DNA of 64,000 nt from Mucilaginibacter sp. (GTDB lineage Bacteria > Bacteroidota > Bacteroidia > Sphingobacteriales > Sphingobacteriaceae). Each line of letters begins with the position of its first letter. The first letter of the stretch is position 1. Below the pieces are notes generated by a model. It searched no databases. It was not told where the DNA came from and saw only the letters and a program-made list of their open reading frames with translations. Shown piece by piece: positions 42,109 through 50,321 of the stretch. The stretch spans positions 35,751 to 99,750 of the forward strand of contig NZ_JAQBOC010000066.1 in assembly GCF_028288225.1 (NCBI RefSeq), read 5' to 3'. The position numbers and the translations under genes were made by a program.

Positions 42109-42702
42109 TTAGTTGTTGTCTGTACTTGTACTGCTATTATCCGTGCTTTGTTTCTCCAGCTCGGCCTTAAACGATTCCAGCATACGGCCTCCACGGTAAA
42201 AATATCTGCGGTAATAAGCATCGTCAAGGCTGCTGATGGCGACACCTCTTGATGACGCATGCGCAAATCTGTTGTTGCCTAAATAAATGCCTACATGCGA
42301 GATGCGGCGGCTGTGGATTTTAAAGAAAACCAGGTCCCCTTCTTTCAGGTCGTCCCTTCTAACGGGGCTAACCATGCTGAAAATATCGCGTGAGCTGCGC
42401 TGGATATCCATGTTGAATACCTCGCTGTATAATTCTTTTGTAAATGCTGAACAATCAATCCCTCTTCTTGAGCTTCCGCCAAAACGGTACGGGGTACCAA
42501 TCCAGTCGTAAACAAAGTGAAAAAGTTTCATATTTGATGTTGCCGACATTGCAACACCCATTATCTGGGATAAATAATCTTTGGCTAATGATTCCTGATC
42601 GTCAGGATTTTTGTCGTCCGTTGGACCTGGACTGATTTTTGTTTGAGCTTGAACAGCTAATATGCTGAAAAATAACGCAATAACGATAGTAACTTTCTTC
42701 AT
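42109..42702 (-). CDS. secreted NlpC/P60 peptidoglycan endopeptidase
   Basis: This 197-residue protein has a signal peptide (to about residue 19) and an NlpC/P60 domain (about 60-165) with the catalytic Cys in GIDCSAFTKEL and His in RISHVGIYLG; the third residue is probably the His in FAHASS. It cleaves peptide stems of peptidoglycan. The Ser/Thr/Asn-rich tail is short and disordered. A promoter with TAGTTTTG lies about 75 nt upstream and a terminator follows, so it is a single-gene unit. Confidence 0.9.
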   Translation of the reverse strand: MKKVTIVIALFFSILAVQAQTKISPGPTDDKNPDDQESLAKDYLSQIMGVAMSATSNMKLFHFVYDWIGTPYRFGGSSRRGIDCSAFTKELYSEVFNMDIQRSSRDIFSMVSPVRRDDLKEGDLVFFKIHSRRISHVGIYLGNNRFAHASSRGVAISSLDDAYYRRYFYRGGRMLESFKAELEKQSTDNSSTSTDNN

Positions 42703-42774
42703 TTAATCGATTAGTTTGTTGTATTAGGCCAACAAATTGTTTATTAAATTGGACACCCTGTCTATTGTCGGTTA

Positions 42775-42804
42775 CAAAACTATTTAAATTTTTTAAAATT
42801 GCAA
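42775..42804 (-). promoter_or_regulatory. Bacteroidota promoter of the NlpC/P60 gene
   Basis: On the minus strand TTG (42804-42802) precedes TAGTTTTG (42782-42775) by 19 nt, fitting TTTG/TAnnTTTG. It lies in the 383-bp gap between this gene and pdhA (42703-43085); apart from this and the pdhA promoter I see nothing there. Confidence 0.55.
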
Positions 42805-43023
42805 CAGAATGACTATTTTTTTTCAACATTTGTCTGCAATTGTTAATTAGCAGGGGAATTATTTGCAAAATTTCAAATTCCGGAATTTTATATAATTCTT
42901 CTAATAAGAAAAAACGGCGTTAGTTTTACCCTCCATTTTGTTTTTTAACGGTAATATTAACAAGGATATTGAAAATATTACACATCTTTTTGATAAAATC
43001 ATCATTTAACACCCTCATTGCAG

Positions 43024-43054
43024 TTTCTATATTTCATAGATATAATTAGATTTG
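43024..43054 (+). promoter_or_regulatory. Bacteroidota promoter of the pdhA gene
   Basis: TTTC (43024-43027) is followed after 19 nt by TAGATTTG (43047-43054), a full match to the -7 consensus. Transcription would start about 25 nt before the pdhA ATG at 43086. Confidence 0.6.
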
Positions 43055-43085
43055 CGCTTTATAATAATTGATCGTTTAATAATAC

Positions 43086-44081
43086 ATGAGTTCAATCGAA
43101 ATAAATAAGGACACTTACCTGATGTGGTACGAGTCAATGCTTTTGATGCGAAAGTTCGAAGAAAAAGCCGGACAATTATACGGACAACAAAAAATAAGGG
43201 GTTTTTGCCACTTATATATAGGCCAGGAAGCTGTATTAGCCGGAGCAATGTCTGTACTTAAACAGGAAGACAGTATGATAACCGCTTATCGCGATCATGC
43301 ACATGCCATTGCTAAAGGTGTTACCTCTAATTCTATAATGGCCGAACTGTATGGAAAAGCTACCGGATGCTCAAAAGGCAAAGGTGGATCTATGCACATG
43401 TTTGATAAAGAAAAACATTTTTATGGTGGTCACGGTATTGTTGGCGGACAGGTACCTTTGGGTGCAGGTATTGCCTTTGCCGAAAAATATAAGGGAACCG
43501 AGTTTGTGAACGTAGCCTACATGGGTGATGGCGCCGTGCGCCAGGGTGCATTAACTGAAACCTTTAATATGGCGGCCCTTTGGAAGCTGCCTGTAATATT
43601 TGTTTGCGAAAACAATGGTTATGCTATGGGTACTTCATTAGAGCGTACAACTGCACAAACCGATATCTATAAATTAGGCTTGCCTTACGGCATCCCTTCA
43701 TCACCGGTTGATGGTATGGACCCTGCTGCTGTACATAAAGCTATGGACGAAGCTGTTCAGCGTGCGCGTGCAGGAGAAGGGCCAACCTTCCTTGAGATGC
43801 GTACCTATCGTTATAAAGGCCACTCCATGTCTGATCCGCAAAAATACCGCACTAAAGAAGAACTGGAATCATATAAGGCAAAAGATCCTTTGGAACTTAC
43901 TAAGCATACTATACTTTCAGAAGGCTATGCTGATGAGAAATGGTTTGAAGAGATTGAAGCTAAAATAAAGGCTGAGGTAGATGAATCAGTAAAGTTTGCA
44001 GAAGAGTCGCCATGGCCGGAAGCGTCAGAACTGTATACCGATGTGTACGTTCAAAAAGATTACCCTTATATAATGAGCTAA
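43086..44081 (+). CDS. pdhA: pyruvate dehydrogenase E1 component, alpha subunit
   Basis: This 331-residue thiamine-diphosphate enzyme subunit decarboxylates pyruvate and passes the acetyl group to lipoyl-E2. It carries GFCHLYIGQEAVLAG near residue 39, the TPP-binding GDGAVRQGALTETFNMAALW (GDG...N type, about 147-166) and the phosphorylation-loop-like YRYKGHSMSDP. The E2 gene follows 48 nt later. The beta subunit is not next to it, as often in Bacteroidota, where it is encoded elsewhere. Confidence 0.94.
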   Translation: MSSIEINKDTYLMWYESMLLMRKFEEKAGQLYGQQKIRGFCHLYIGQEAVLAGAMSVLKQEDSMITAYRDHAHAIAKGVTSNSIMAELYGKATGCSKGKGGSMHMFDKEKHFYGGHGIVGGQVPLGAGIAFAEKYKGTEFVNVAYMGDGAVRQGALTETFNMAALWKLPVIFVCENNGYAMGTSLERTTAQTDIYKLGLPYGIPSSPVDGMDPAAVHKAMDEAVQRARAGEGPTFLEMRTYRYKGHSMSDPQKYRTKEELESYKAKDPLELTKHTILSEGYADEKWFEEIEAKIKAEVDESVKFAEESPWPEASELYTDVYVQKDYPYIMS

Positions 44082-44129
44082 TCGTTATATTTAAATTGTA
44101 TTTATAAGAACTATTGAATCAAATAATAT

Positions 44130-45860
44130 ATGGCCGAAGTAGTTAGAATGCCTAAAATGAGCGATACCATGACCGAAGGGGTATTGGCTAAATGGCATAA
44201 AAAAGTTGGTGATAAAGTAAAATCGGGCGATGTATTGGCCGAAATTGAAACTGATAAAGCCACAATGGATTTTGAATCGTACCAGGATGGCACTTTACTT
44301 TACATCGGTGTTGAAGAAGGCCAGGCTGTTCCGATTGATGCACTGATTGCTGTTTTAGGAGCCGAAGGCGAAGATTACCAGGCTGCTATTGATGCAAGCA
44401 AAGCTGAAGCACCTGCTGCAGAAGCTTCAACTGAAGCTGAAAAAGCCGAACCTGTTTCTGAAAAACCTGAAGTAGCTGCCGAAAACGGAAAAGCAAAAGC
44501 TCCAAAAGCAACTGAAGATAAAAAACCGGCTGAAGCTGTTGAAACCAAGCCTAAGGTTGATAAAAGCACTATCCCGGCAACGGTTATCCGCATGCCCGCC
44601 CTTAGCGACACCATGACCGAAGGTGTTATAAACAAATGGAACTTTAAAGTTGGCGACACTGTAAAAAGTGACGACTCACTGGCTGATGTAGAAACTGACA
44701 AAGCCACTATGGAAGTTGTTGGCTACGAAGCAGGCACCTTATTATATATAGGCCCTAAAGAAGGCGAAGCGGCACCTGTGAATGGTATTATTGCAATCGT
44801 AGGTAAAGCCGGAACTGATATTACACCATTGTTATCTGACGATGAAGCTGCCCCTGCTGCAAAAGCTGAAGAGGCTCCTGCTGCGGAAGCTAAAGCTGAA
44901 GAAACAGAGTCAGACAGTGCCGCAGATGCTACGTCGACAGACGACAGCCGGGTTAAAGCATCACCGCTTGCCCGAAAAATAGCAAAAGATAAAGGCATCA
45001 ACCTTAATGATGTAAAAGGATCTGCCGAAGGCGGCCGTATTATTAAGAAAGATGTTGAAGAATATGTTCGGTCTGCTAAACCAGCTACAGTAGCAGCGGA
45101 AAGCAGCAGTAAAGAAGCTGCACCTTCACAACCTGCTACTGCCGCTCCTTCAGCGCCACTGCCGGAATATACAGGGGAAGAAAAATATACGGAAAGGAAC
45201 GTTAGCCAGATGCGTAAGGCAATCAGCCGCCGTTTAAGCGAAAGCTTGTTCACTGCGCCGCATTTCTACGTAACCATGAGCATTGACATGGACCAGGCTA
45301 TTGCAGCCCGTACCCGCATTAATGATGTTGCCCCGGTTAAGATCTCGTTTAATGATTTTGTATTAAAAGCCTGCGCTGTTGCCTTAAAACAACACCCGGC
45401 TATTAATTCATCATTCATGGGCGATAAGATCCGCACTAATGAGCATGTGCACATTGGTGTTGCCGTAGCCGTTGATGAAGGTTTACTGGTACCGGTTATA
45501 AAATTTGCCGATGGCAAATCATTAAGCCGCATCAGTGTTGAAGTAAAAGAGTTTGCCGGCAAAGCAAAAGCCAAAAAACTACAGCCAAACGAAATGGAAG
45601 GCTCAACTTTCACCATATCAAACCTTGGAATGTTTGGTGTTGATGAGTTTACCGCTATTATAAACACACCTAATGCCTGTATCCTCGCCGTTAGTGGCAT
45701 CCAACAGGTTCCGGTTGTTAAAAACGGGGCAGTAGTACCAGGCAATGTAATGAAGGTAACCCTAAGCTGCGACCACCGTGTGGTTGATGGCGCAACAGGT
45801 GCCGCATTTCTGCAAACATTAAAATCAATGCTGGAAGAACCGGTAAGAATGCTTGTTTAA
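44130..45860 (+). CDS. pdhC: pyruvate dehydrogenase E2, dihydrolipoamide acetyltransferase
   Basis: This 576-residue core subunit has two lipoyl domains, about 1-78 and 152-230; the lipoylated Lys is in ETDKATMDF and ETDKATMEV. They are separated by Ala/Glu/Lys-rich linkers. A peripheral-subunit-binding domain (about 270-310, SPLARKIAKDKGINLNDVKG) precedes the catalytic CAT domain (about 345-576) with the active-site motif HRVVDGATGAAFL. It transfers acetyl groups to CoA. Encoded with pdhA, but without E1 beta or E3 nearby. Confidence 0.95.
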   Translation: MAEVVRMPKMSDTMTEGVLAKWHKKVGDKVKSGDVLAEIETDKATMDFESYQDGTLLYIGVEEGQAVPIDALIAVLGAEGEDYQAAIDASKAEAPAAEASTEAEKAEPVSEKPEVAAENGKAKAPKATEDKKPAEAVETKPKVDKSTIPATVIRMPALSDTMTEGVINKWNFKVGDTVKSDDSLADVETDKATMEVVGYEAGTLLYIGPKEGEAAPVNGIIAIVGKAGTDITPLLSDDEAAPAAKAEEAPAAEAKAEETESDSAADATSTDDSRVKASPLARKIAKDKGINLNDVKGSAEGGRIIKKDVEEYVRSAKPATVAAESSSKEAAPSQPATAAPSAPLPEYTGEEKYTERNVSQMRKAISRRLSESLFTAPHFYVTMSIDMDQAIAARTRINDVAPVKISFNDFVLKACAVALKQHPAINSSFMGDKIRTNEHVHIGVAVAVDEGLLVPVIKFADGKSLSRISVEVKEFAGKAKAKKLQPNEMEGSTFTISNLGMFGVDEFTAIINTPNACILAVSGIQQVPVVKNGAVVPGNVMKVTLSCDHRVVDGATGAAFLQTLKSMLEEPVRMLV

Positions 45861-45903
45861 GGATTTCGGAAGTCGGATTTTCGATTTCGGAATTAGCATA
45901 TTT

Positions 45904-45938
45904 AACAGCGATGAGTTTTAGGATTCGTCGCTGTTTTT
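45904..45938 (+). terminator. intrinsic terminator of the pdhA-pdhC unit
   Basis: AACAGCGA (45904-45911) pairs with TCGCTGTT (45928-45935), followed by T residues. It lies about 45 nt after the E2 stop, behind a short dispersed GATTTCGGAA-type repeat (45861-45898). Confidence 0.75.
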
Positions 45939-45963
45939 GTTTGAAAAAGACTAATTTGTTACC

Positions 45964-46221
45964 ATGACTAATAAGGATTATAAAGGAAAAACTTATAAGC
46001 AATTTGTATTTATTTATCGCTTTACACTTCTTTTATTAGTAGGGATGGGCATCTATTATAACTACACCGGTAAAACCACCGGAGGTGTACTATATGGAAA
46101 ATATGGGGGTTCCACGACCGTTAGTTATGGGGGAAATGGCTTTTTTATAATGGCAGCAGCTCTGTTATTTGGACATTTTTTTATTTGGCTATTTACAAAA
46201 ACACCCGGCCGTGATTCGTGA
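45964..46221 (+). CDS. small two-helix membrane protein
   Basis: This 85-residue protein has two hydrophobic segments (about 14-32 and 60-79). Between them is a Gly/Tyr-rich loop, GGVLYGKYGGSTTVSYGG, that probably faces the periplasm. No family is recognised. It stands alone after the pdh terminator. Confidence 0.6.
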   Translation: MTNKDYKGKTYKQFVFIYRFTLLLLVGMGIYYNYTGKTTGGVLYGKYGGSTTVSYGGNGFFIMAAALLFGHFFIWLFTKTPGRDS

Positions 46222-46304
46222 TAAAAAATTACATCGTTATCTGCAAGTGTATCTAAATCAAGCCATCCCTTAATCAAGCGGATCATGGTTCAAAAAAGAG
46301 AATC

Positions 46305-46910
46305 TTAAGCAGCCCCCAGCCTTGGTAATTCCTTCCCCCTACGCATCATATACAAACCATAACATGATGTAGCCACAGCAAGCCCGATACCTATAAAAGC
46401 TAAAACGTTAGGTTGGGATAATGTATGATTTAAGCTGAATGTAATACCTAAAATGGCAATCACAGTGCTCCAGGTAGCCAGATAGTAATCAATTGTACGC
46501 TTAAATACGCGGGCCATAGGGTAAAAGTGCAGTCCTACTACCAGGGCAATCACCGGGATGGTTAACTCGGGGTGCCCGATGTTGGTTACAATGTTTATGG
46601 CTATAAAGATCAATAGTCCCTCGGCGCCAAAAATTATCCCGAACCACATGCCCGTCTTTTTCCCTTCGGTCTTGTCTTCTTCCGATTCAACTTTTGGGAA
46701 ATATTTGGCTATCCGGAATAGTGAGATACCCTTAACTATAAAGGCTATAGCAAGTACAGGGAACACAATTAATGTCCATACCAGGATGCTGTTATATAAA
46801 CCACCGTACGCAATACCCGCCCATATCAGGGTAAAAAAGGCCATCATCAGCAAGCCGCTTGCAATGCCTTTTACCGCTGCGGCGGGTATCAGGTGCGGTT
46901 GGTTATCCAT
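46305..46910 (-). CDS. six-helix integral membrane protein
   Basis: This 201-residue protein has six hydrophobic segments (about 10-30, 36-58, 88-105, 115-130, 143-160 and 168-186). A charged loop KVESEEDKTEGKKTGMW lies between helices 2 and 3. It resembles DUF7010-like membrane proteins by layout, with no known role. It lies 23 nt downstream of the M28 peptidase gene on the same strand. Confidence 0.7.
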   Translation of the reverse strand: MDNQPHLIPAAAVKGIASGLLMMAFFTLIWAGIAYGGLYNSILVWTLIVFPVLAIAFIVKGISLFRIAKYFPKVESEEDKTEGKKTGMWFGIIFGAEGLLIFIAINIVTNIGHPELTIPVIALVVGLHFYPMARVFKRTIDYYLATWSTVIAILGITFSLNHTLSQPNVLAFIGIGLAVATSCYGLYMMRRGKELPRLGAA

Positions 46911-46933
46911 TTCTTTAAGCTTAGGTTAGGTAA

Positions 46934-48232
46934 TTATTTTTCAAGTTTGGGTACCCTTTTAGGCGTATCCTTACCCGAAACTATGCCTCTTGAGCTTAAT
47001 GCAATAGCCCTGATAGTTGATGTGATATTTGCTACATCCAACGTGCTCAGTTCATCGCCAACGGTATGGTAAAACTTATCTATGTCTATCTGATCAGTTG
47101 AGATAGTGTGGGCCGGCACGCCTACTGCGGCCAATGAGGCATTGTCGCTGCGGTAAAACAGGTTTTGCTCCGGGTATGGATCCGGATAAAATTTAAAGGC
47201 TGTGCCTTCCAGGTTCTTTTGCAGGATGGTGCCAAAGTCCGACCGCTCAAAGCCGGTAATAAAGGCCGAGTTCTCGCCAAATTTTGAGGCCTTGCCTATC
47301 ATCTCGATATTAAACATCGCCACTACCTTGTCAGGATCGACAGTTGTCGCAAAATGCTGCGAGCCATACTCGCCTATTTCTTCAGCAGTAAATGCAACAA
47401 AAATTAATGTGCGTGCATTGTTATTTAGTTTTTTATAGTATTTGGCAAGCGTGATAACTGCGGTGGTACCTGATGCATCATCATCGGCGCCATTGGCAAT
47501 ACTATCGCCTTTTACGGGTTTAATTATCCCCAGGTGATCATAATGCCCGCCAAATATTACATACTCGTCAGGTTTTGTTTTACCGGGGATCATGCCAGCT
47601 ATATTAAACAACGGCAACTGCTCCGACTTGCCGGTATAGCTTACATCAAATGATTTTATATCATCGTGATTGCCCAGCACAAAAACTAGCGCCTGGTCGT
47701 CATTGGTATTCTTGGTAACCGTTCCTTTTGCCGAGCGGCCTTTCAAGCTTTGAAAAATGGCGGTAAACTGCGGATCAACGAGGATCAGTAGTTTCTTGCC
47801 GCTTTTTATATAGCTCATGTATTCTGTACGGAAATTTTTATCCGCACTTAGCTTAACAATTTGCACCTCGCTGTTGTTGCTCCAGTTTAATGATGTTGCG
47901 CTTGTGTTGGCAAAAACGCTATCCTGCGGAATTAACTTTCCATTAATATTTACTAGTGTTTTAACAGCAGTAATGCGGGTCATGGCAAAGTTTTGACGAA
48001 AATCCTTATTGCCTGCCAAAGGAACCAGGCCGGCTTGTTTGTACTGGCCCTCGATGTATTGTGCAGCTTTTTCAATGCCGGGTGTAAACGTTGCACGGCC
48101 CTGCATATCATCTGCAGATAAAGTTTTGATAACCTGCGCTACCTCGTCCTGGTTAATCAATTTATTTACATCCTGCCCAAAGCTGGAGATGGTTGCAGCC
48201 AATAAGGCTAATGCTAATATGGTTTTTTTCAT
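46934..48232 (-). CDS. secreted M28-family zinc metallopeptidase
   Basis: This 432-residue exported aminopeptidase-type enzyme has a signal peptide (to about residue 20), a PA-like insert (about 130-190) and the M28 catalytic core (about 200-420). Its metal ligands are in GGHYDHLG, GADDDASGTT and EEIGEYGS, with a later His in PAHTISTDQ. It removes N-terminal residues from peptides in the periplasm or outside. A TTG at 48265 also opens the frame inside the M61 gene; the ATG at 48232 starts the signal peptide. It follows the M61 gene by 8 nt. Confidence 0.92.
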   Translation of the reverse strand: MKKTILALALLAATISSFGQDVNKLINQDEVAQVIKTLSADDMQGRATFTPGIEKAAQYIEGQYKQAGLVPLAGNKDFRQNFAMTRITAVKTLVNINGKLIPQDSVFANTSATSLNWSNNSEVQIVKLSADKNFRTEYMSYIKSGKKLLILVDPQFTAIFQSLKGRSAKGTVTKNTNDDQALVFVLGNHDDIKSFDVSYTGKSEQLPLFNIAGMIPGKTKPDEYVIFGGHYDHLGIIKPVKGDSIANGADDDASGTTAVITLAKYYKKLNNNARTLIFVAFTAEEIGEYGSQHFATTVDPDKVVAMFNIEMIGKASKFGENSAFITGFERSDFGTILQKNLEGTAFKFYPDPYPEQNLFYRSDNASLAAVGVPAHTISTDQIDIDKFYHTVGDELSTLDVANITSTIRAIALSSRGIVSGKDTPKRVPKLEK

Positions 48233-48240
48233 GTTTGTTT

Positions 48241-50112
48241 TTATTTGACCTTTGATGAGAGCCAATTGTTACGGAATGTTTGCTGTTCTTTTGTTAACTC
48301 TTTACCCGCCTTTTCATAGGTAACCACTTCAAGTGCCGGGTTTTCTTCTAATATTATGGTAGTTTCATGCTCGCCGGTACGGTTTTTATAGTTAACCACC
48401 AGCTTATCGCCTATATTTTTTGTTGCGACGATATCAGTAAATGATTTTGCATCAGTAACATCTTTTCCATCCGCTTTTAAAATAATATCACCGGCATCCA
48501 GTCCTGCTTTGTAAACCGGGGTTCCCTGTACGGTGCTTGCCTGTATGGGTAGGCCAACAGTTCCGGTAGTGCGGGCTACGCCAGAGCGGCCGCGGTTTTG
48601 CGTAACAGCAAGCGGCCCTGCCCATGCTTTACCCGCATCGGCCTTGCGCAGTATCAATCCTGCTTTTGCCAGCAGTGCTTCGTAATCGTTTTTATCTAGC
48701 CCGTAAATAAATTTGCTGAAAAAATCAGCAGCAAATTTGGGATTCTTTGTTACCTGGGCAAGGTCGGCCTGCAGGTCGGGAATGGTATATGGTTTCATCA
48801 CCTTGCCGCGGTTAAGCCAAACGGTACGCATATAGTCATCCAGCGCCAGGTTGAAATCGCTGCGCAAACGCAGGTCAAGCGCAAGGGCTATTGCACCGCC
48901 ATAAAAATAGTAACTGGTGAAAACATTGTTGTTGTTATTTGGGTCGATAGAAACACCGGCATCAGCAAATACCGAGTAACGGCTCATTTGCGGCGCCGAA
49001 TATTTTTTTGATGCTGGTTTATTCAACACCGAGTTAACCAGGCCTGCAATAACATCCGTATAGTCGTCAACATTCCGGAAGCCGGAGCGCATTAGCAGCA
49101 ATTCGCCATAATATTGCGTAAATCCTTCGGCAAACCAAAGCTCGCTGCTCATATTGGCATGCTCAAAGTTAAACGGCTCCAGTGATTTTGGGCGGATGCG
49201 CTTCACATTCCAGCTATGGAAATACTCATGCGAGAATGTACCCAGAAGGTTAACTTCATTTCCTTCAACCTTAGGAGCCGGCTGTACAATACAAGTTGAG
49301 TTGCGGTGCTCCATGCCATCACCCGATACGGTTGGGTGTACATCATCCAAAAAAGTATATTCGCCATAATCATAGGTTGGCAGTTCGCCATATACCGCTT
49401 TTTCTTCGAGTACCATTTTTTGCACCATCTTGCTAAAATTATCAATCACGGCCTGGCTATCGTCTGAGTGCACGGTTAGGTTTATCTTTTCAGTTTTTCC
49501 ATCCGTGTTCACCACATCCCAGCTGCTGATCTTATAGTCAGAAAGCTCCGTTGGGCTGTCCATCATGTATTGCATATCGGGTGCGCTATAAACTTTGCCA
49601 CTCTCGTGTTTTAGCTGGGTGGCAACCCGCCATCCGTATTTATCAAGGTCATTAAACTCAAATTGTATCGGGCGCTTTTCAAGACCGGGGATCCACATAA
49701 AGGCGGCCGGCATGTTCAGGTGGGCATGGCTGGGATCTATGCCTGCATAAGTACCGTCGGTAAGGTTGGCAAACAAAGTATAGCTTATTTTAACCGTTTC
49801 GGGGTGTGAGCCAACTTCATATACATCGCCCTCAATTTGTTTTATTGGGAGGATTTTTCCCTTCGCATCCGTTGCTGTAACATTATAAACGTTTTTGCCA
49901 AACTCGTGAGTGGCATAACGGCCGGCTGATGAGCGGCTCATCCTCACCTTAAAATTTCCATCGGGAGCCTGAGGAACAAACATTACAATTTCTGCTTCGT
50001 GATGGGCCGCATTAGGGAACGAAACGGAATAAAATATAGGCCTTACAACCTGCTGGGCAATTGATGCGGATGTTATAAAACAGATCCCCGCTATTAGTAG
50101 TAATTTCTTCAT
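48241..50112 (-). CDS. secreted M61-family glycyl aminopeptidase with PDZ domain
   Basis: This 623-residue protease has a signal peptide (to about 18), an N-terminal M61 beta domain (about 25-190) and the thermolysin-like catalytic domain with HEYFHSWNVKRIRP (HExxH, about 297-301) and the downstream Glu in WFAEGFTQYYG. A C-terminal PDZ domain (about 505-595, LPIQASTVQGTPVYKAGLDAGD) is present. It prefers substrates with N-terminal Gly or Ala in the known family. The M28 gene follows almost at once, so the two peptidases form an operon for extracytoplasmic peptide use. Confidence 0.92.
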   Translation of the reverse strand: MKKLLLIAGICFITSASIAQQVVRPIFYSVSFPNAAHHEAEIVMFVPQAPDGNFKVRMSRSSAGRYATHEFGKNVYNVTATDAKGKILPIKQIEGDVYEVGSHPETVKISYTLFANLTDGTYAGIDPSHAHLNMPAAFMWIPGLEKRPIQFEFNDLDKYGWRVATQLKHESGKVYSAPDMQYMMDSPTELSDYKISSWDVVNTDGKTEKINLTVHSDDSQAVIDNFSKMVQKMVLEEKAVYGELPTYDYGEYTFLDDVHPTVSGDGMEHRNSTCIVQPAPKVEGNEVNLLGTFSHEYFHSWNVKRIRPKSLEPFNFEHANMSSELWFAEGFTQYYGELLLMRSGFRNVDDYTDVIAGLVNSVLNKPASKKYSAPQMSRYSVFADAGVSIDPNNNNNVFTSYYFYGGAIALALDLRLRSDFNLALDDYMRTVWLNRGKVMKPYTIPDLQADLAQVTKNPKFAADFFSKFIYGLDKNDYEALLAKAGLILRKADAGKAWAGPLAVTQNRGRSGVARTTGTVGLPIQASTVQGTPVYKAGLDAGDIILKADGKDVTDAKSFTDIVATKNIGDKLVVNYKNRTGEHETTIILEENPALEVVTYEKAGKELTKEQQTFRNNWLSSKVK

Positions 50113-50237
50113 GTATATAAATTAACAGCGATGAAATTACTATTAATATGGGAAAACTTGTGCAATAAAGTTGATTGGTTGATTAGGTTAGATTGGGTTG
50201 ATTAGATTATGACCGCTATGGATATACGAGGTACGAC

Positions 50238-50314
50238 GTAGGGGCTTATAGCATAAGCCCTCGCCGATATTCGAGCTGCAATAGTTCAATAGGGCTTATG
50301 CGATAAGCCCCTAC
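50238..50314. repeat. doublet of facing palindromic repeats
   Basis: GTAG plus GGGCTTAT-AGC-ATAAGCCC (50238-50260) and, in opposite orientation, GGGCTTAT-GCG-ATAAGCCC plus CTAC (50292-50314). Between them lie 31 bp. The two form a head-to-head doublet like REP/BIME units and could also pair with each other into a longer stem. They are related to the unit at 13939-13961 but with the inner stem pair changed from G-C to T-A. Confidence 0.8.
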
Positions 50315-50321
50315 AACATCT

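Noticed and set aside
44723..45253. 176-residue minus-strand frame opposite pdhC
   Set aside because: Ala/Ser-rich shadow of the Ala/Glu linkers of the E2 protein.
50160..50215. TTGATTAGGTTAGATTGG-type tandem words
   Set aside because: Low-complexity text with no constant period or conserved unit.
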